A stretch of 64,000 bases of DNA from Casuarina equisetifolia (taxonomy: Eukaryota > Streptophyta > Magnoliopsida > Fagales > Casuarinaceae), in the NCBI GenBank assembly GCA_028551475.1, contig CM052354.1, positions 5,439,391-5,503,390 of the forward strand, read 5' to 3'. Positions 1 through 9,839 of the stretch are shown piece by piece. Position 1 is the first letter of the stretch; each line of letters opens with the position of its first letter. Made by a program: the position numbers and the translations under genes. Under the pieces are notes generated by a model, which was not told the origin of the DNA, made no database searches, and worked only from the letters and a program-made list of their open reading frames with translations.

Positions 1-430
1 TTGGAGGTTTATACAATCTTCCTCCTCTATAACCATAGAAGGATTTCCCTTGTTAGATTATTAGGAAGAACATGATTGCTAGGTGTAGAGCTAGTTGAGA
101 TTATTAAAACAGAGTAGTGTTTGCCCATTTTTTATGTTACGATGTGAGACGTACGGGTGAAGACGTCTAAATGGTGATAGGTATCGTTCCCATGCACGTA
201 ATTAACTTGATTTGCTACAAATGGAACGAGATTTTGATCACTTTAAAGCACGAAAGATAACAGGAAGATAGAGAAGACTATTGCACATTCATTATAAGTA
301 GATGATGCTTTTTACTGACATGGATACAATATTTAGAAATCTCAAGCATCCTCTTGTAGGTTCCCATTTTATTTCTTGTTCACTCTAGTTTGAGAAGACG
401 CATTCTTTTCAGAAAGTTATGCAGTGGGGA
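1..430. other. 3' flank of GRP1, no gene seen
   Basis: AT-rich sequence lying downstream of the minus-strand GRP1 stop codon. I see no coding stretch, RNA gene or clear repeat in it. It probably contains the 3' untranslated region of GRP1, but no unambiguous polyadenylation signal could be fixed. Confidence 0.5.
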
Positions 431-434
431 CTTT

Positions 435-1184
435 TTAAGGGGCGTAACCACCATGGCCACCACCCTCTCCACTGCCACTACCTCCTCCATATCCACCCCC
501 ACTTGCACCACCAGCACCTCCACCGCCGCCACCTCCAGAGCCACCACCACCGCCACCACCGTGACCACCAGCAGCTCCACCAGCGCCATAACCTCCACCT
601 GATCCTTGACCACCACCATACCCACCTCCATGTGCTCCACCTTCACCATATCCTCCTCCACCGCCACCACCGCTCCCACCACCACCTCCTCCACCAGACC
701 CAGCTCCATGTTCTCCCCCGGCTCCATAGCCGCTGCCAGCACCACCTCCTTCTCCACTTCCATGACCAGCACCTCCTGCTCCAGCACCCCCACCCCCACC
801 CCCACCACTTCCTCCACCACCACCATATCCTCCTCCATTTGCTCCTCCAGCGCCATATCCAGCACCACTTCCTTCCCCACCGCCACTTCCGTATCCAGCA
901 CCCCCAGCACCACCTCCACCTCCACCCCCACCTCCGCTACCACCGCCGCCTCCACCACCACCAACAATCCCACCTGCAGATCCATATCCTGCACCACCAC
1001 CTTGTCCACCACCAGCACCACCACCATAGCCACCAGTAGCACCTCCTTTTACGCCTCCATGGGCAACAGCACCATAGGCAACGTGGACATCTCCTTCAAG
1101 GTTGAGGAGGGCTCTAGTCGCAGAACAAAGGACCACACCCAGTGACACAAAGACAAGGACACTAAGAACTTTGTTATTAGCCAT
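435..1184 (-). CDS. Secreted glycine-rich protein (GRP1), cell-wall structural type
   Basis: A 249-residue protein read from the ATG at 1184. An in-frame methionine at 1340 lies upstream of the TATA box, so it cannot be the start. Residues 1-25 form a signal peptide with a hydrophobic core (LSVLVFVSLGVVLC) followed by SATRALL. The rest is over half glycine, arranged as GGG runs alternating with GYG, GSGGG and AGGA blocks, ending GGHGGYAP. This is the layout of class I plant glycine-rich proteins, which are secreted and deposited in cell walls; that role is inferred from the family. No intron is needed. The signal peptide resembles those of the shorter GRP-a and GRP-b proteins across the window, so GRP1 is probably the outlying, best preserved member of the same cluster. 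Confidence 0.85.
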   Translation of the reverse strand: MANNKVLSVLVFVSLGVVLCSATRALLNLEGDVHVAYGAVAHGGVKGGATGGYGGGAGGGQGGGAGYGSAGGIVGGGGGGGGSGGGGGGGGGAGGAGYGSGGGEGSGAGYGAGGANGGGYGGGGGSGGGGGGGAGAGGAGHGSGEGGGAGSGYGAGGEHGAGSGGGGGGGSGGGGGGGYGEGGAHGGGYGGGQGSGGGYGAGGAAGGHGGGGGGGSGGGGGGGAGGASGGGYGGGSGSGEGGGHGGYAP

Positions 1185-1235
1185 TGGAAATGTTGAAATC
1201 CCACAACTGTGTGTTAGAATGATAGGGAAGCAGGC

Positions 1236-1243
1236 TATATATA
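1236..1243 (-). promoter_or_regulatory. TATA box of GRP1
   Basis: TATATATA about 52 bases upstream of the ATG at 1184. Initiation 25-35 bases further on gives a short leader of about 20-25 bases. It argues for the 1184 start over the longer in-frame ORF. Confidence 0.6.
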
Positions 1244-1344
1244 GGAGTGGCAAGGGAGTCCAAAAGCGCGTCTTCTGTGCAAAAAAGAGGTCGAGGCGCA
1301 TAGAAAAGGAAGTTGAGAGTCCCACAAGGTGGTCCAACACTAGT

Positions 1345-3429
1345 TTACACTCAACAGTAGCAGCTCGCCCACTAGTGTGCTTTTACTGTCACCCACATTT
1401 GGGCAAAACATGACCAATATGTTAATCAGCCTGAGTTTGCATTCACCTAATTCTCCTTATCCTAATGAGGCTTTGATGGATTTCCAACTCATTGATATCC
1501 TTACCATTCCATTGGCCATAGTTGTTTTTCACCTTTCTTTATTGTTTCTGTGGCTTGAGCAAACAATAATTGGCTAATCTAAACAAATCCTTGGTGGAAT
1601 GGCTGCTTGCATAAAAGAGGCAATATCCATTCATTTGAGCTATCTCCCTATTAGCCCCTGAAGTAATCCATAGATAAAGCGTATATGATTCTTTAATTAA
1701 ATTGAATTGCTATAGAATATGTTTGAAGAACATATCTCATCTTCTTACTTAACTCGAATCTTCTTGTAGTGGTGAGAAGATTTTTATGATTAATTAATTT
1801 ATGGACGCACGTTATTAGTAGTCTCTACACCCTATGCCATCATCAATTACGTAGGTTTTTGGTACAAAATGGTCACATTATTCACGTTCAAATTCGTTTG
1901 GTCTCTAGTTAAGCTTTACAGATGAAGCTGGCCAAAACTTTAGTTACACCGGGATTGGCAGAGATGCCGGAAAGTACAGTTTGCTAAGTTTACCATCTTC
2001 TGTAGCCGTTAATATACCAACATCTAATCTACGACTAGATAGCTATATAACTTATGGTCCTTGAAATTGCAAGAACTCTATGTAATGGATTGCATTTACA
2101 CTTGAGCGGGTTTCCGGGTGCAATCAGAAAAATGTATCAAATTACGCTTCTTATTTTGTTTCACCAGAAGGATTCATAGGCTCTCATTCAATCTCGACCA
2201 GTGCATGTATTTTTCCCCTTTTGCAGTTTGCAAAGACAACATGCACAAGACCATCTCAAGTCGCATTCTAGTTTGGACCTCAATTCTCAGGAAGAGCACT
2301 TTTTTTGCTGGTTCTTCACTGTTAATAAACAGTGATGAGGACACATTTCTAAGTTGGCGGTGCTGCTTCTAGTTTCCTGGAGTAGTTTTTAAAGCCATTC
2401 AATCATCCTATAATTGAAGCTTGAAATGGGAGGGATCTGATCGTCAAAACCAATAAGATTTTAAAAACCTCCAATATGGCCATTAGTTTAGGACTCCACT
2501 TTAGATGCTCATGAGGGTTTTGAAAATTCAGTGCCGTCCACCCCAGCCTTGCACATGTTAATTCTTTTTCTCATTATTATAGTCACCTCTTGCACTTATC
2601 CACGATACGGGAAAAGGGGCCGGAGAGAGAGAGAGAGAGAAATTTTAGCGGTAGAGTGCATTTTTGTACTAGAAAAGTATGACATTTAAAATTCTTAAAT
2701 TTTTGATTTAATTTTTGAATTAGATATTTAAGCATTCTGACACAATATCAGAATTCATGTTAAATCTATTTCATCATATGTGACTTTGAGTCTAATGATA
2801 CTTGATTTGTTAGGAAAAATGTGTACAAAATGAGAAAATCCTACATCAAAATATAAAATCCATGAAGTGAAACTAAAATAAAAGAAATTTCTTCCTTAAA
2901 CTTGAAGTAAAAATATTTGGACATTTTGACAAACCTACTAAAATGGGGATTGTTCAGTGTGCTGAATGGAATGTAAATGAACTGGTCCATATCTTCCTGA
3001 TTATTGACATGTTGGTGCTAAAATTATTATTTTTATCCATAGGAACATAATTGTCTTTTAGGATAGTTTAAAAATATGAAATCCGTAGATTTTGGTTTTG
3101 TATCTACACTAGTAAGTGATCATCGCTCATCAAATAACTCAACTTGTAAACCTGAACTTGTAATCTAAAACAATTATTATTCAATAGATTTAACAAAATT
3201 TATCTCAAATCACATTAATTCTCATTAATTTGATGACTATTTGTGTGCTTTCCTGTTAGCACTAATCTTTTGTCTCCTGAAACAAATCGCTTGAGGAAAG
3301 ATTAAGATGGTGACAAAAGAAGCGAGAGAAGAAGTCAAAGAGAGAAAGAAGTGTGGGCCTTAGGGCAGGATCCACTGGCGCAAAATTTGAGGGCCGTCAC
3401 TGATACACAGAGAGTTCAAACCTGCGCAG
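1345..3429. other. Gene-free stretch
   Basis: AT-rich DNA with only short, unrelated open frames (for example 1377-1577 and 2118-2372) that show no recognisable domain. A GA microsatellite lies at 2623-2641. The first few hundred bases probably contain upstream regulatory sequence of GRP1. Confidence 0.5.
2623..2641. repeat. (GA)n microsatellite
   Basis: About nine uninterrupted GA dinucleotides following gggccg. Confidence 0.9.
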
Positions 3430-3568
3430 TGTGAAAGGCTATCAGTGGAATCTTGCGGAGAAATGTAAAAGGATCATCCATGTGAGTGCCGGCTTTCAAG
3501 TGAGAACTCGCATTGATTCCAGTAATGGTTTCTATGATGAGATAGCTCTAGCCCATTATGAAAAAAAA
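3430..3568 (+). other. Exon-like open segment, unrecognised
   Basis: The segment is bounded by a plausible acceptor (cctgcgcag) and a canonical donor (AAA/GTAAGC), and its 46 codons stay open in the frame starting GTG AAA GGC. The encoded peptide contains GFQVRTRIDSSNGFYDE, which has the mixed composition of real protein rather than translated AT-rich DNA. I do not recognise the family. No partner exon was found on either side, so it may be an exonic fragment or chance. Confidence 0.25.
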
Positions 3569-4560
3569 GTAAGCTCTCTGACAAGTACCAACAACGACCC
3601 ACTGAAAATGAACACTAAAGCAAACCTGTAAGGGTAAACTGTCTGACTGGTTTTTTTTTTTTTAAATCCCAAAACCTTTACCAAACTTTATTTGAAAAAA
3701 AAAAGACCTGTCTTAAAGCGTATTTAGGTCAGTCAGAAATATAATTAAGGAGATCTGAATATAAGATACTTGTTTCATAAGATCTTCCTCACAGGCCATC
3801 TTTACCATATCAACTACACTCAGGGAAGCTAAACTCTCAAAATTTCGGAGTTCAACATGCTGGTGGCTGTAGAAATCCAACTGGTGACACAAGTTCTCAC
3901 CGTCTTCAGCAGTGATTCATAGAGCAAATATACATTTTCTATGCATAAGATCCTTAACGCACACAAGAGAAATCGATATCGTTATTTGCCATTTTGAAGG
4001 GGCTTATTATCTCCATTTCTGATGTAACATGCAGAGTAGGTATAGTGGACGATCACATTGAAGAGTACTGATTTCTCTACCACGTGTGGGACCAATCCAT
4101 CTCATGTTGTTTCGCTAATGGAATTCCCTTTTCTTCACGCTCGAAAGTCTGTGTACCAACATTCTTCCCACTACATCATTCCTGACGTTCGGCTTATCGT
4201 GGGAAATAATTGTTTCCTCTATCTTTGCGTTGAATTGCCACTTCTTCAACAAACACGGTATAAAATAGCTCATTTCTACATGAAGAATAGTTAAGGGGCT
4301 GGTTTTCAAAGCTTTTCGAGTAACCGGCCCTAGTTTAACCTTGATGTGGTGGTTGGAAAAGAAAGAAACTTGAAGATGAAACTTCTTGGGAACACCCAGA
4401 AAGCCATCTTTTTCAAAACCTTCCCTTACTTACCAAGAAAAACATTTTTATACTTGCTCTCTAGGTAGTTAGCGCGTTGTGTTGGTAACTGGATTGACTT
4501 TGTCTTGCTGTGGTGTCGGTATGTAGGATGTTGTATTTCTTTGCTGTGTTCTTTCGCTCT

Positions 4561-4745
4561 CGTAAGTGACTGTTCACTTTGCTCTTTTTTCCTCTGTTCA
4601 CAATGCTTTTACGGTAAAATTTACTGAAAACACTAATTGCTGCGCACATCTATCGTAAGTGACTGTTCACTTTGCTCTTTTTTCCTCTGTTCACAATGCT
4701 TTTACGGTAAAATTTACTGAAAACACTAATTGCTGCGCACATCTA
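4561..4745. repeat. 92-93 bp near-perfect tandem duplication
   Basis: Two head-to-tail copies, starting cgtaagtgactgttcac at 4561 and 4654, identical as far as I can read over about 92 bases. Each ends at tgctgcgcacatcta. The identity implies a very recent duplication. No gene overlaps it convincingly. Confidence 0.9.
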
Positions 4746-6330
4746 CTTTTATAATAGTAAAGCCCAAATCTAAGTGCTCGATTTAGTTGGTAGTAAGTAT
4801 TGTTTGGGCTTTCTTGATTTCTAATTTGATATCTAAGTGTGTGAATTAGGTGCATGTGTTAAGAAAAAAAAACTTAAATCTTGCATGTTTTGGTTCATGT
4901 TAAATGACTAAACCATATTGTGGTCAATGTTACTTTATTAAACCCTTTCAAATAATTTAGAGCTTATAAATGCTAGAAGACAATAACAAAAATCTATTAT
5001 ATCTTTGTTAATATCTAGTTTACTGTGAATTTTGGACTTAATTTAATCTGTTTTACTAAATTTTTTTAAGATCATACTTTACAATATCATTAACTGTAAA
5101 ATTTTCACCTTGTTACATTTATACAAACCAGTACATTGGGGATACTAAATCTTTTGTCTGAAATAAAAACTGGATTGTGGAAGTCCTCATTTGGGCCTAA
5201 CAGAAAACCCAATGCTTCCATTAATCTCAAGCCCATCCCAACCAAGCTCAATTTAAGATTATAAGTTGTCTGAGGACCTCATATGGTAGAAGGGTCATAT
5301 TGAAGATGGAACATTTGGATAAAAAAAAAACAAAAAAGACCCCGAAATCATGCATATCTAGAACTTGGCCTTCCACGTTGCTTCAATTGATTCCAGTATA
5401 GATGAAATCAAATAACGTGTAAGATCGATTAGACAAGAAACTTAATGCAAGTCTCTCTAGATATCGATGGCATAAGTATCAAACTTATAGAATCAAGAAC
5501 TAGGGTCTGGATATCCAAATGTCAAAGGCACAAAGGTTTAAGAATATAATTTCCCAAGAAAATATTAGGACAAGAGAAACCAAAAATGAAACGATTATAA
5601 ATCACTAATTATTAATATGCGTCTAGTTCAAGTGTTCGAGATTTATTTTGGCTTAAGTGATATAAACCTGTTATCAGCAGTACAAATTTGGTCCAGTTAG
5701 TTCAATTAACTCAAATTCAGAATTGCTACCCAGTTTTGCTTTCCCCTTTCTTGTTTTGAAAGTGTATTTGAACTGGACTTGACCTATGAGTACTCATAGA
5801 AACAGAGACTAGGAAAGAGCCACGTCTAAGTGTCTCCATCAGCAGGCTTATCAGTTTTGTCGTTTCCATTCTCTCTCGATAAGGTTTCTTTAATCTTCAT
5901 CCACTGAAGTTGGGCGCTAACGTTTGCAGGAAAAGTACAATCTCGGGAAATATTGTTTTGTTGTGTATAACAAAGGGCATGGTCGACTATTCCAGGTGTT
6001 AGGGGCCTAGTCAGCACAAATACAAGAAGAGAGTTCTTTGTACCAACAAGAAGAGGAAGACTGCAAGATGGAGAGTGAAGGCACCAGCCAGGAGCCACTC
6101 AGGTCTCACTTCTCAAACTTGTTGCTCATCTCTGGTTTAACTTGGCTATCTTCCACGTTGCTATTACTTTTGTTTCATCAACTTTCAACTGGCTGTTGCG
6201 ATTTGCTATTTCTTATGGTATATCAGAGATCATTGAAATCCCAATAAAGATCTCTAATCAGATTATCAAACTGAGCCATTTAGAATTTCATGTTCAGCTC
6301 AAAGAAATCAGCATATGAGTTTGCAGGGGC
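4746..6330. other. Gene-free stretch
   Basis: AT-rich sequence with no recognisable gene. A 90-codon minus-strand open frame (5826-6098) has mixed composition but no motif I can identify, and no copy of it appears in the other units. This stretch is left of the duplicated unit, whose homology begins near 6330. Confidence 0.45.
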
Positions 6331-6341
6331 TTTATCTCTTT

Positions 6342-6349
6342 GTATAAAT
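6342..6349 (+). promoter_or_regulatory. TATA box of the first cysteine-rich gene (C1)
   Basis: TATAAATA inside a block (about 6325-6420) that recurs near 8140, 32320 and 51830, each copy carrying a short conserved leader ending in an ACCTG/GTGA-type junction. The recurrence ahead of a cysteine-rich exon supports a promoter with a short first exon. Confidence 0.5.
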
Positions 6350-6897
6350 ATGTCAGTCGCCAAGGTGAACCAGTCTCCTATACGTTCTTCCACCTGGTGA
6401 CCTTAATTTTTAGGCGTAGGAAGCTAATAGTGCTTATAAATAATTCGTAGAATTCAATTAAAGCATTGTCTTCCCCGGGCCGAAACTTGTTACTGGCCAA
6501 AATAGGATTAAACAGAGGACTGTGCAACACCCTCATACAATCTATTCCAGATATTAGGCTAGAAAATCTGCCCCTTTCCGGCTTTACACCTTTTGTGGCT
6601 TATTCAGATTCTTTATAGCCTGCAGTAACTTCTCACAGATAGTCCTCATGAATTCTGTTTCATGTCAACTTAGACTTCGTTTTACAGTAGCTTAGATGAT
6701 TTGAGTAAAGGAGATGCTAAGAGCTAAAATGTAATAATCCAATGTTAATTTTTATCTAAGCATCACATACTTGTTACTAATTTCTTTTGATCAAATTTGA
6801 GTGATCTGAAACAGAATACAACGAAGAAGTCTATAAAAGAATATTTCCAACTTCAACCAATTAAAAGAGATAGATAGAGAGAAAAAGATAGAAAAGA

Positions 6898-7266
6898 ATG
6901 AAAATGGTCGTAGCTGTTTCTACCCGAAATAAGAAATGGATGAAAAAGGCCATGCCTTTTTCTGGATTCGTGACACTGGCAAGTGGGAGTTACAGATTTG
7001 ATGCGAATCAAAGTCCAGTGATGTTTTGCATAACAGCGACTATTACCAAATACTCTTTCAAACATCAGTTTATACAGTGCAGATTGCATTTGAGCGGGTT
7101 GGAGACAGTCGGCGGCAACTCTGGCACAGGCAATGTATCCTGCAAGTGTGGTGAAGGGTGGATATGTGTCATCACTAGGTCTGAGGGACGTGATGCGGGC
7201 CAAGCCTTCTTCAAATGTGGTGAAAACTGCAACTGCGTCGTGTATGTCAAATTCCTTCCTATCTAA
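6898..7266 (+). CDS. Small cysteine-rich protein C1 (CxC / CxxxCxC, metallothionein-like layout)
   Basis: The conserved part is the last ~45 codons (from about 7128), encoding [12 protein letters not shown], then an acidic/basic linker, then [12 protein letters not shown], and ending at a stop at 7264-7266. Paired CxC motifs and six closely spaced cysteines resemble plant metallothionein-like metal-binding proteins; that assignment is inference. The ORF opens at an ATG at 6898, but the first ~60 codons are not preserved in the paralogous copy near 32.9 kb. A good acceptor (tacagtgcag) lies at 7072-7081. The true gene may therefore have a separate first exon after the TATA at 6342, with the coding exon starting near 7082. 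No signal peptide is visible in the conserved part. C2 and C3 follow on the same strand, so this is a tandem gene family. Confidence 0.5.
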   Translation: MKMVVAVSTRNKKWMKKAMPFSGFVTLASGSYRFDANQSPVMFCITATITKYSFKHQFIQCRLHLSGLETVGGNSGTGNVSCKCGEGWICVITRSEGRDAGQAFFKCGENCNCVVYVKFLPI

Positions 7267-7770
7267 TTGTTTTGTCAGTAGGCCAGGAATCCCAGAACTG
7301 AAGCACTTCGTAGAGAATTCTTAGTTTGGTCTTTCAGCCTTCACTGTTGGAAACATAGCTCGTCAAAACGATAAAAAGAGAAGAGAAGTAGAAGGTTGCA
7401 AACTTCGTAATAATTGCCTGCAATGTACCAGAAAAATGAAGGTCTGTCAAGAGTTTAGATAAATATCCAAGTATAAATTTCAAAAAGGGCAGTCTTTTTA
7501 TTGACATAAAGACCCAGTTGCATTTACGAAACTAATTGCAGTTGAAGAATTTCACTGTGTGATTTTCATTTATCTCGAGATAATAGGGATAGGAAAAGAT
7601 CGGACTTTCCAGTATGATATTTAGGATAGATAGGCTAGAAATTAATTATGCAGTAATATAACAATTAAATCAAGAAATCATCCGACTACTGAAAACAGAA
7701 ATCATGTTTCAATATGAAATGTCCATGGACGAGTAGGAATATCTATTGAAAATAATAGTTCCTCTTGCAG

Positions 7771-7942
7771 TGATGGGACAGTTGGAGAACCAACCGTGAA
7801 GCAAAACTTAGAGAACTTCAGTGGAGGAGCATACTGCAAGTGTGGGGAGGGATGGACTTGTGTCGTCTCCAAGACTGAAGGGCCTGAAGTGGGCAAGGCC
7901 TTCTTTGAATGTGCTGGTGATTGCACCTGTGCCGCTGAATGA
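7771..7942 (+). CDS. Small cysteine-rich protein C2, last exon
   Basis: The open exon follows the acceptor cctcttgcag (7761-7770) and ends at the TGA at 7940-7942. It encodes about 56 residues with the core YCKCGEGWTCVV, then SKTEGPEVGKAFFEC, then AGDCTCAAE. The spacing C-x-C-x5-C and C-x3-C-x-C matches C1 exactly, with the same invariant GEGW. No ATG lies in frame within the exon, so at least one upstream exon is implied; I could not place it. A frameshifted copy interrupted by a TRIM-like insertion lies at 51.1-51.6 kb. Function unproven; metal binding is the best guess from cysteine spacing. Confidence 0.5.
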
Positions 7943-8164
7943 ACTTCTCAAATGGGCGTGGTTATGTAACTGCAGTGTGTATATTAGGGTGTGCATGTAA
8001 ATTCTGCCCGTATGAATGGTGTATGCTTTTAACGGGCACTAAGTCAGGGTTGTTTGCTCTGGTAATTCATGGATAAGGCCTAATGAGGTCGTGGAACTGA
8101 TAGGACTTTCCCGGCGTTGTTCTACGTAAGCTAGCAGGGGCTTTAGCTCTCTGTATTTGGCTTG

Positions 8165-8222
8165 TATAAATATCAGTGGCCAACGCGAACCATTCTGCTG
8201 TACATTCTTTCAACTGGTGAGT
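8165..8222 (+). promoter_or_regulatory. TATA box and putative first-exon donor of C3
   Basis: TATAAATA at 8165-8172 is followed, about 50 bases on, by CAACTG/GTGAGT at 8211-8222, a strong 5' splice site. The same block occurs before the other copies. A first exon of only some 20 bases without ATG is implied, so it would be untranslated leader. Confidence 0.4.
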
Positions 8223-8245
8223 CTATTTTTTAGGCATAGCAAGAG

Positions 8246-8673
8246 TAACAGAGCTTGAGAAAGGAATCTCAAGGACAGTTCAAAGGCTTCAACCAAAATG
8301 TCATCTTTCCCCATCGCCCATAACCTTTACTGCAGGAAGTGGCATTAAACATTAACAGAGCTTGAGAAAGGAATCTCATGGACAGTTCATAGGCTTCAAC
8401 CAAAACGTCATCTTTCCCCAGCGCCCAAAACCTTTACTGCAGAAAGTGGCATTAAAAATTAACAGAGCTTGAGAAAGGAATCTCATGGACAGTTCATAGG
8501 CTTCAACAAAAATGTAATCTTCCCCCAGAGCCGAAAACCTTTACTGCAGAAAGTGGCATTAAACATTAACAGAGCTTGAGAAAGGAATCTCATGGATAGT
8601 TCATAGGCTTCAGCCAAAATGTAATCTTCCCCCAGAGGCGAAAACCTTTACTGCAGAAGGTGGCATTAAACGT
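8246..8673 (+). repeat. Four tandem 107-bp repeats
   Basis: Units start at 8246, 8353, 8460 and 8567, each beginning taacagagcttgagaaagg and ending ctgcagaaagtggcattaaa. The period is exactly 107. The other copies of this block (near 32.41 and 51.93 kb) hold a single unit, so the expansion happened in this copy alone. It lies between the putative leader donor and the C3 coding exon, that is in the putative intron. Confidence 0.9.
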
Positions 8674-8775
8674 AAGACTATACAATTTAGATATTACGCT
8701 AGAAACTCCATTTTCCAGCTTTAAGCCTTTCGTAGTTCCTTCAGATTCTAAGTAGGCGGGAAACTTGGACAAGAA

Positions 8776-8907
8776 ATGTATACTGGGTGTGGTGAAGGAT
8801 GGACACGTTTCATCACTGAGATTGAGGGAGCTGATGCTGGCATAAGCAATTTCAAATGTGGTGAAATTCGCAACTGTCATGAATGTCAAATCTCTTTTTA
8901 CACTTGA
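8776..8907 (+). pseudogene. Cysteine-rich gene C3, decayed
   Basis: A 43-codon frame from the ATG at 8776 contains GCGEGWTRFIT and FKCGEIRNCHEC. Compared with C1 and C2 the first cysteine pair is reduced to one and the WxC cysteine is arginine, so three of the six signature cysteines are lost or moved. The alignment to C1 continues past the stop into shared 3' flank. I regard it as a non-functional relic, though a diverged active member cannot be excluded. Confidence 0.5.
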
Positions 8908-9402
8908 AGGCGCGTTCTAGTGTTTTTGTCAGCAAGTACTCCCAGAACTGAAACAATACAAAGGGAATACTTGGTTTGACCTTCCATCCTTCATTGTTAA
9001 AAGGAAGAGAAGTAGAAGGTCATAAGTTTAGTTATAAATGCCGACACTGACAACGAGGGTCTGTCAAAAGTTTTGATGAATGATCAAGTAAGAAAATCAC
9101 TTTGACAGAAAAGTTGCACATACGAAGTACCGCACTTATGCATTAATTGTATAATGTTCATTTATCTAACTAGGACTGGAGAAGATAGAACTTTAAATGC
9201 GATGTTAAGGACAAATAGAATAATTATGCAGCAATATAGCAATTGAATCAATTAATCTTTGTATTAGTGAAAATAAGAAACATACTTGAAGGTGTATAAC
9301 TGGTAGCACTACTTTTATATGCCAGTAAACCGTTTAGTAATGGTAGTGTAACTAAAGATTAGACATAAAAATGGGGGAAAGACAGAAAGCAGGTAGTGAG
9401 AA

Positions 9403-9826
9403 TGTTAGTGTTTGAGCTAGTGAAGGGAATGAGTGAAAGTAGGAGGAACACGAACACATTGAATTGAATGGTTCTAGACCTTTTGATAACAACAAACAAA
9501 AGCTACAAGGATCTTTAATGAACAACAGACAAGGATAGCATGTTGTGGAGACATTCTTACGTTTTGATATTTAAGTAGCATTCCTACTTACTACATCCTA
9601 GCTGTCCATATTATAGGACTTACATAAAAGTCATGGCCTTTCTATTAGGCTTACACAAAAGTCATGGCCTCTCTACTAGGCTTACACAAAAGTCTTTCAG
9701 CTCCACACTTTAGTCACTTCTCACTCTTACTTTACGTGCATTCCTTCCTACTTCATTAATTGGAGAATGCGTGTTCATCTCTTGCAAAGGGTCCATACTG
9801 TGTAGAAAACCTTGTCAACTTCAACA
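9403..9826 (-). repeat. 3' LTR of the Copia element
   Basis: 424 bases, TG...CA ended in both senses. It is longer than its partner because of a ~31-base internal duplication (aggcttacacaaaagtc occurring twice near 9640-9690). Substitutions against the other LTR are several percent by eye, so the insertion is not recent. Confidence 0.92.
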
Positions 9827-9839
9827 CCCTTCCTTGACA

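Noticed and set aside
390..1145. Long plus-strand ORFs rich in His/Thr/Ser opposite GRP1
   Set aside because: They are mirror frames of the glycine codon runs (ccn on the plus strand). Low complexity, no promoter, and the minus strand has TATA, signal peptide and full frame. The same applies to plus-strand ORFs opposite the GRP-a and GRP-b copies.
1185..1340. N-terminal extension of GRP1 to the methionine at 1340
   Set aside because: It would place the TATA box and leader inside the coding region and bury the signal peptide.
6898..7081. First ~60 codons of the C1 ORF as genuine N-terminus
   Set aside because: Not preserved in the paralogous copy near 32.9 kb, and a good splice acceptor lies just before the conserved exon. 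Kept in the feature only as the open frame, with low confidence.
7065..7250. Minus-strand ORFs over C1 and C2 (also 7702-7996 and 51426-51686)
   Set aside because: Shadows of the cysteine-rich exons; they lack any motif and the plus-strand signature is conserved between copies.
8246..8673. CRISPR-like regular repeats
   Set aside because: Contiguous 107-bp tandem units without unique spacers, in a plant nuclear context.
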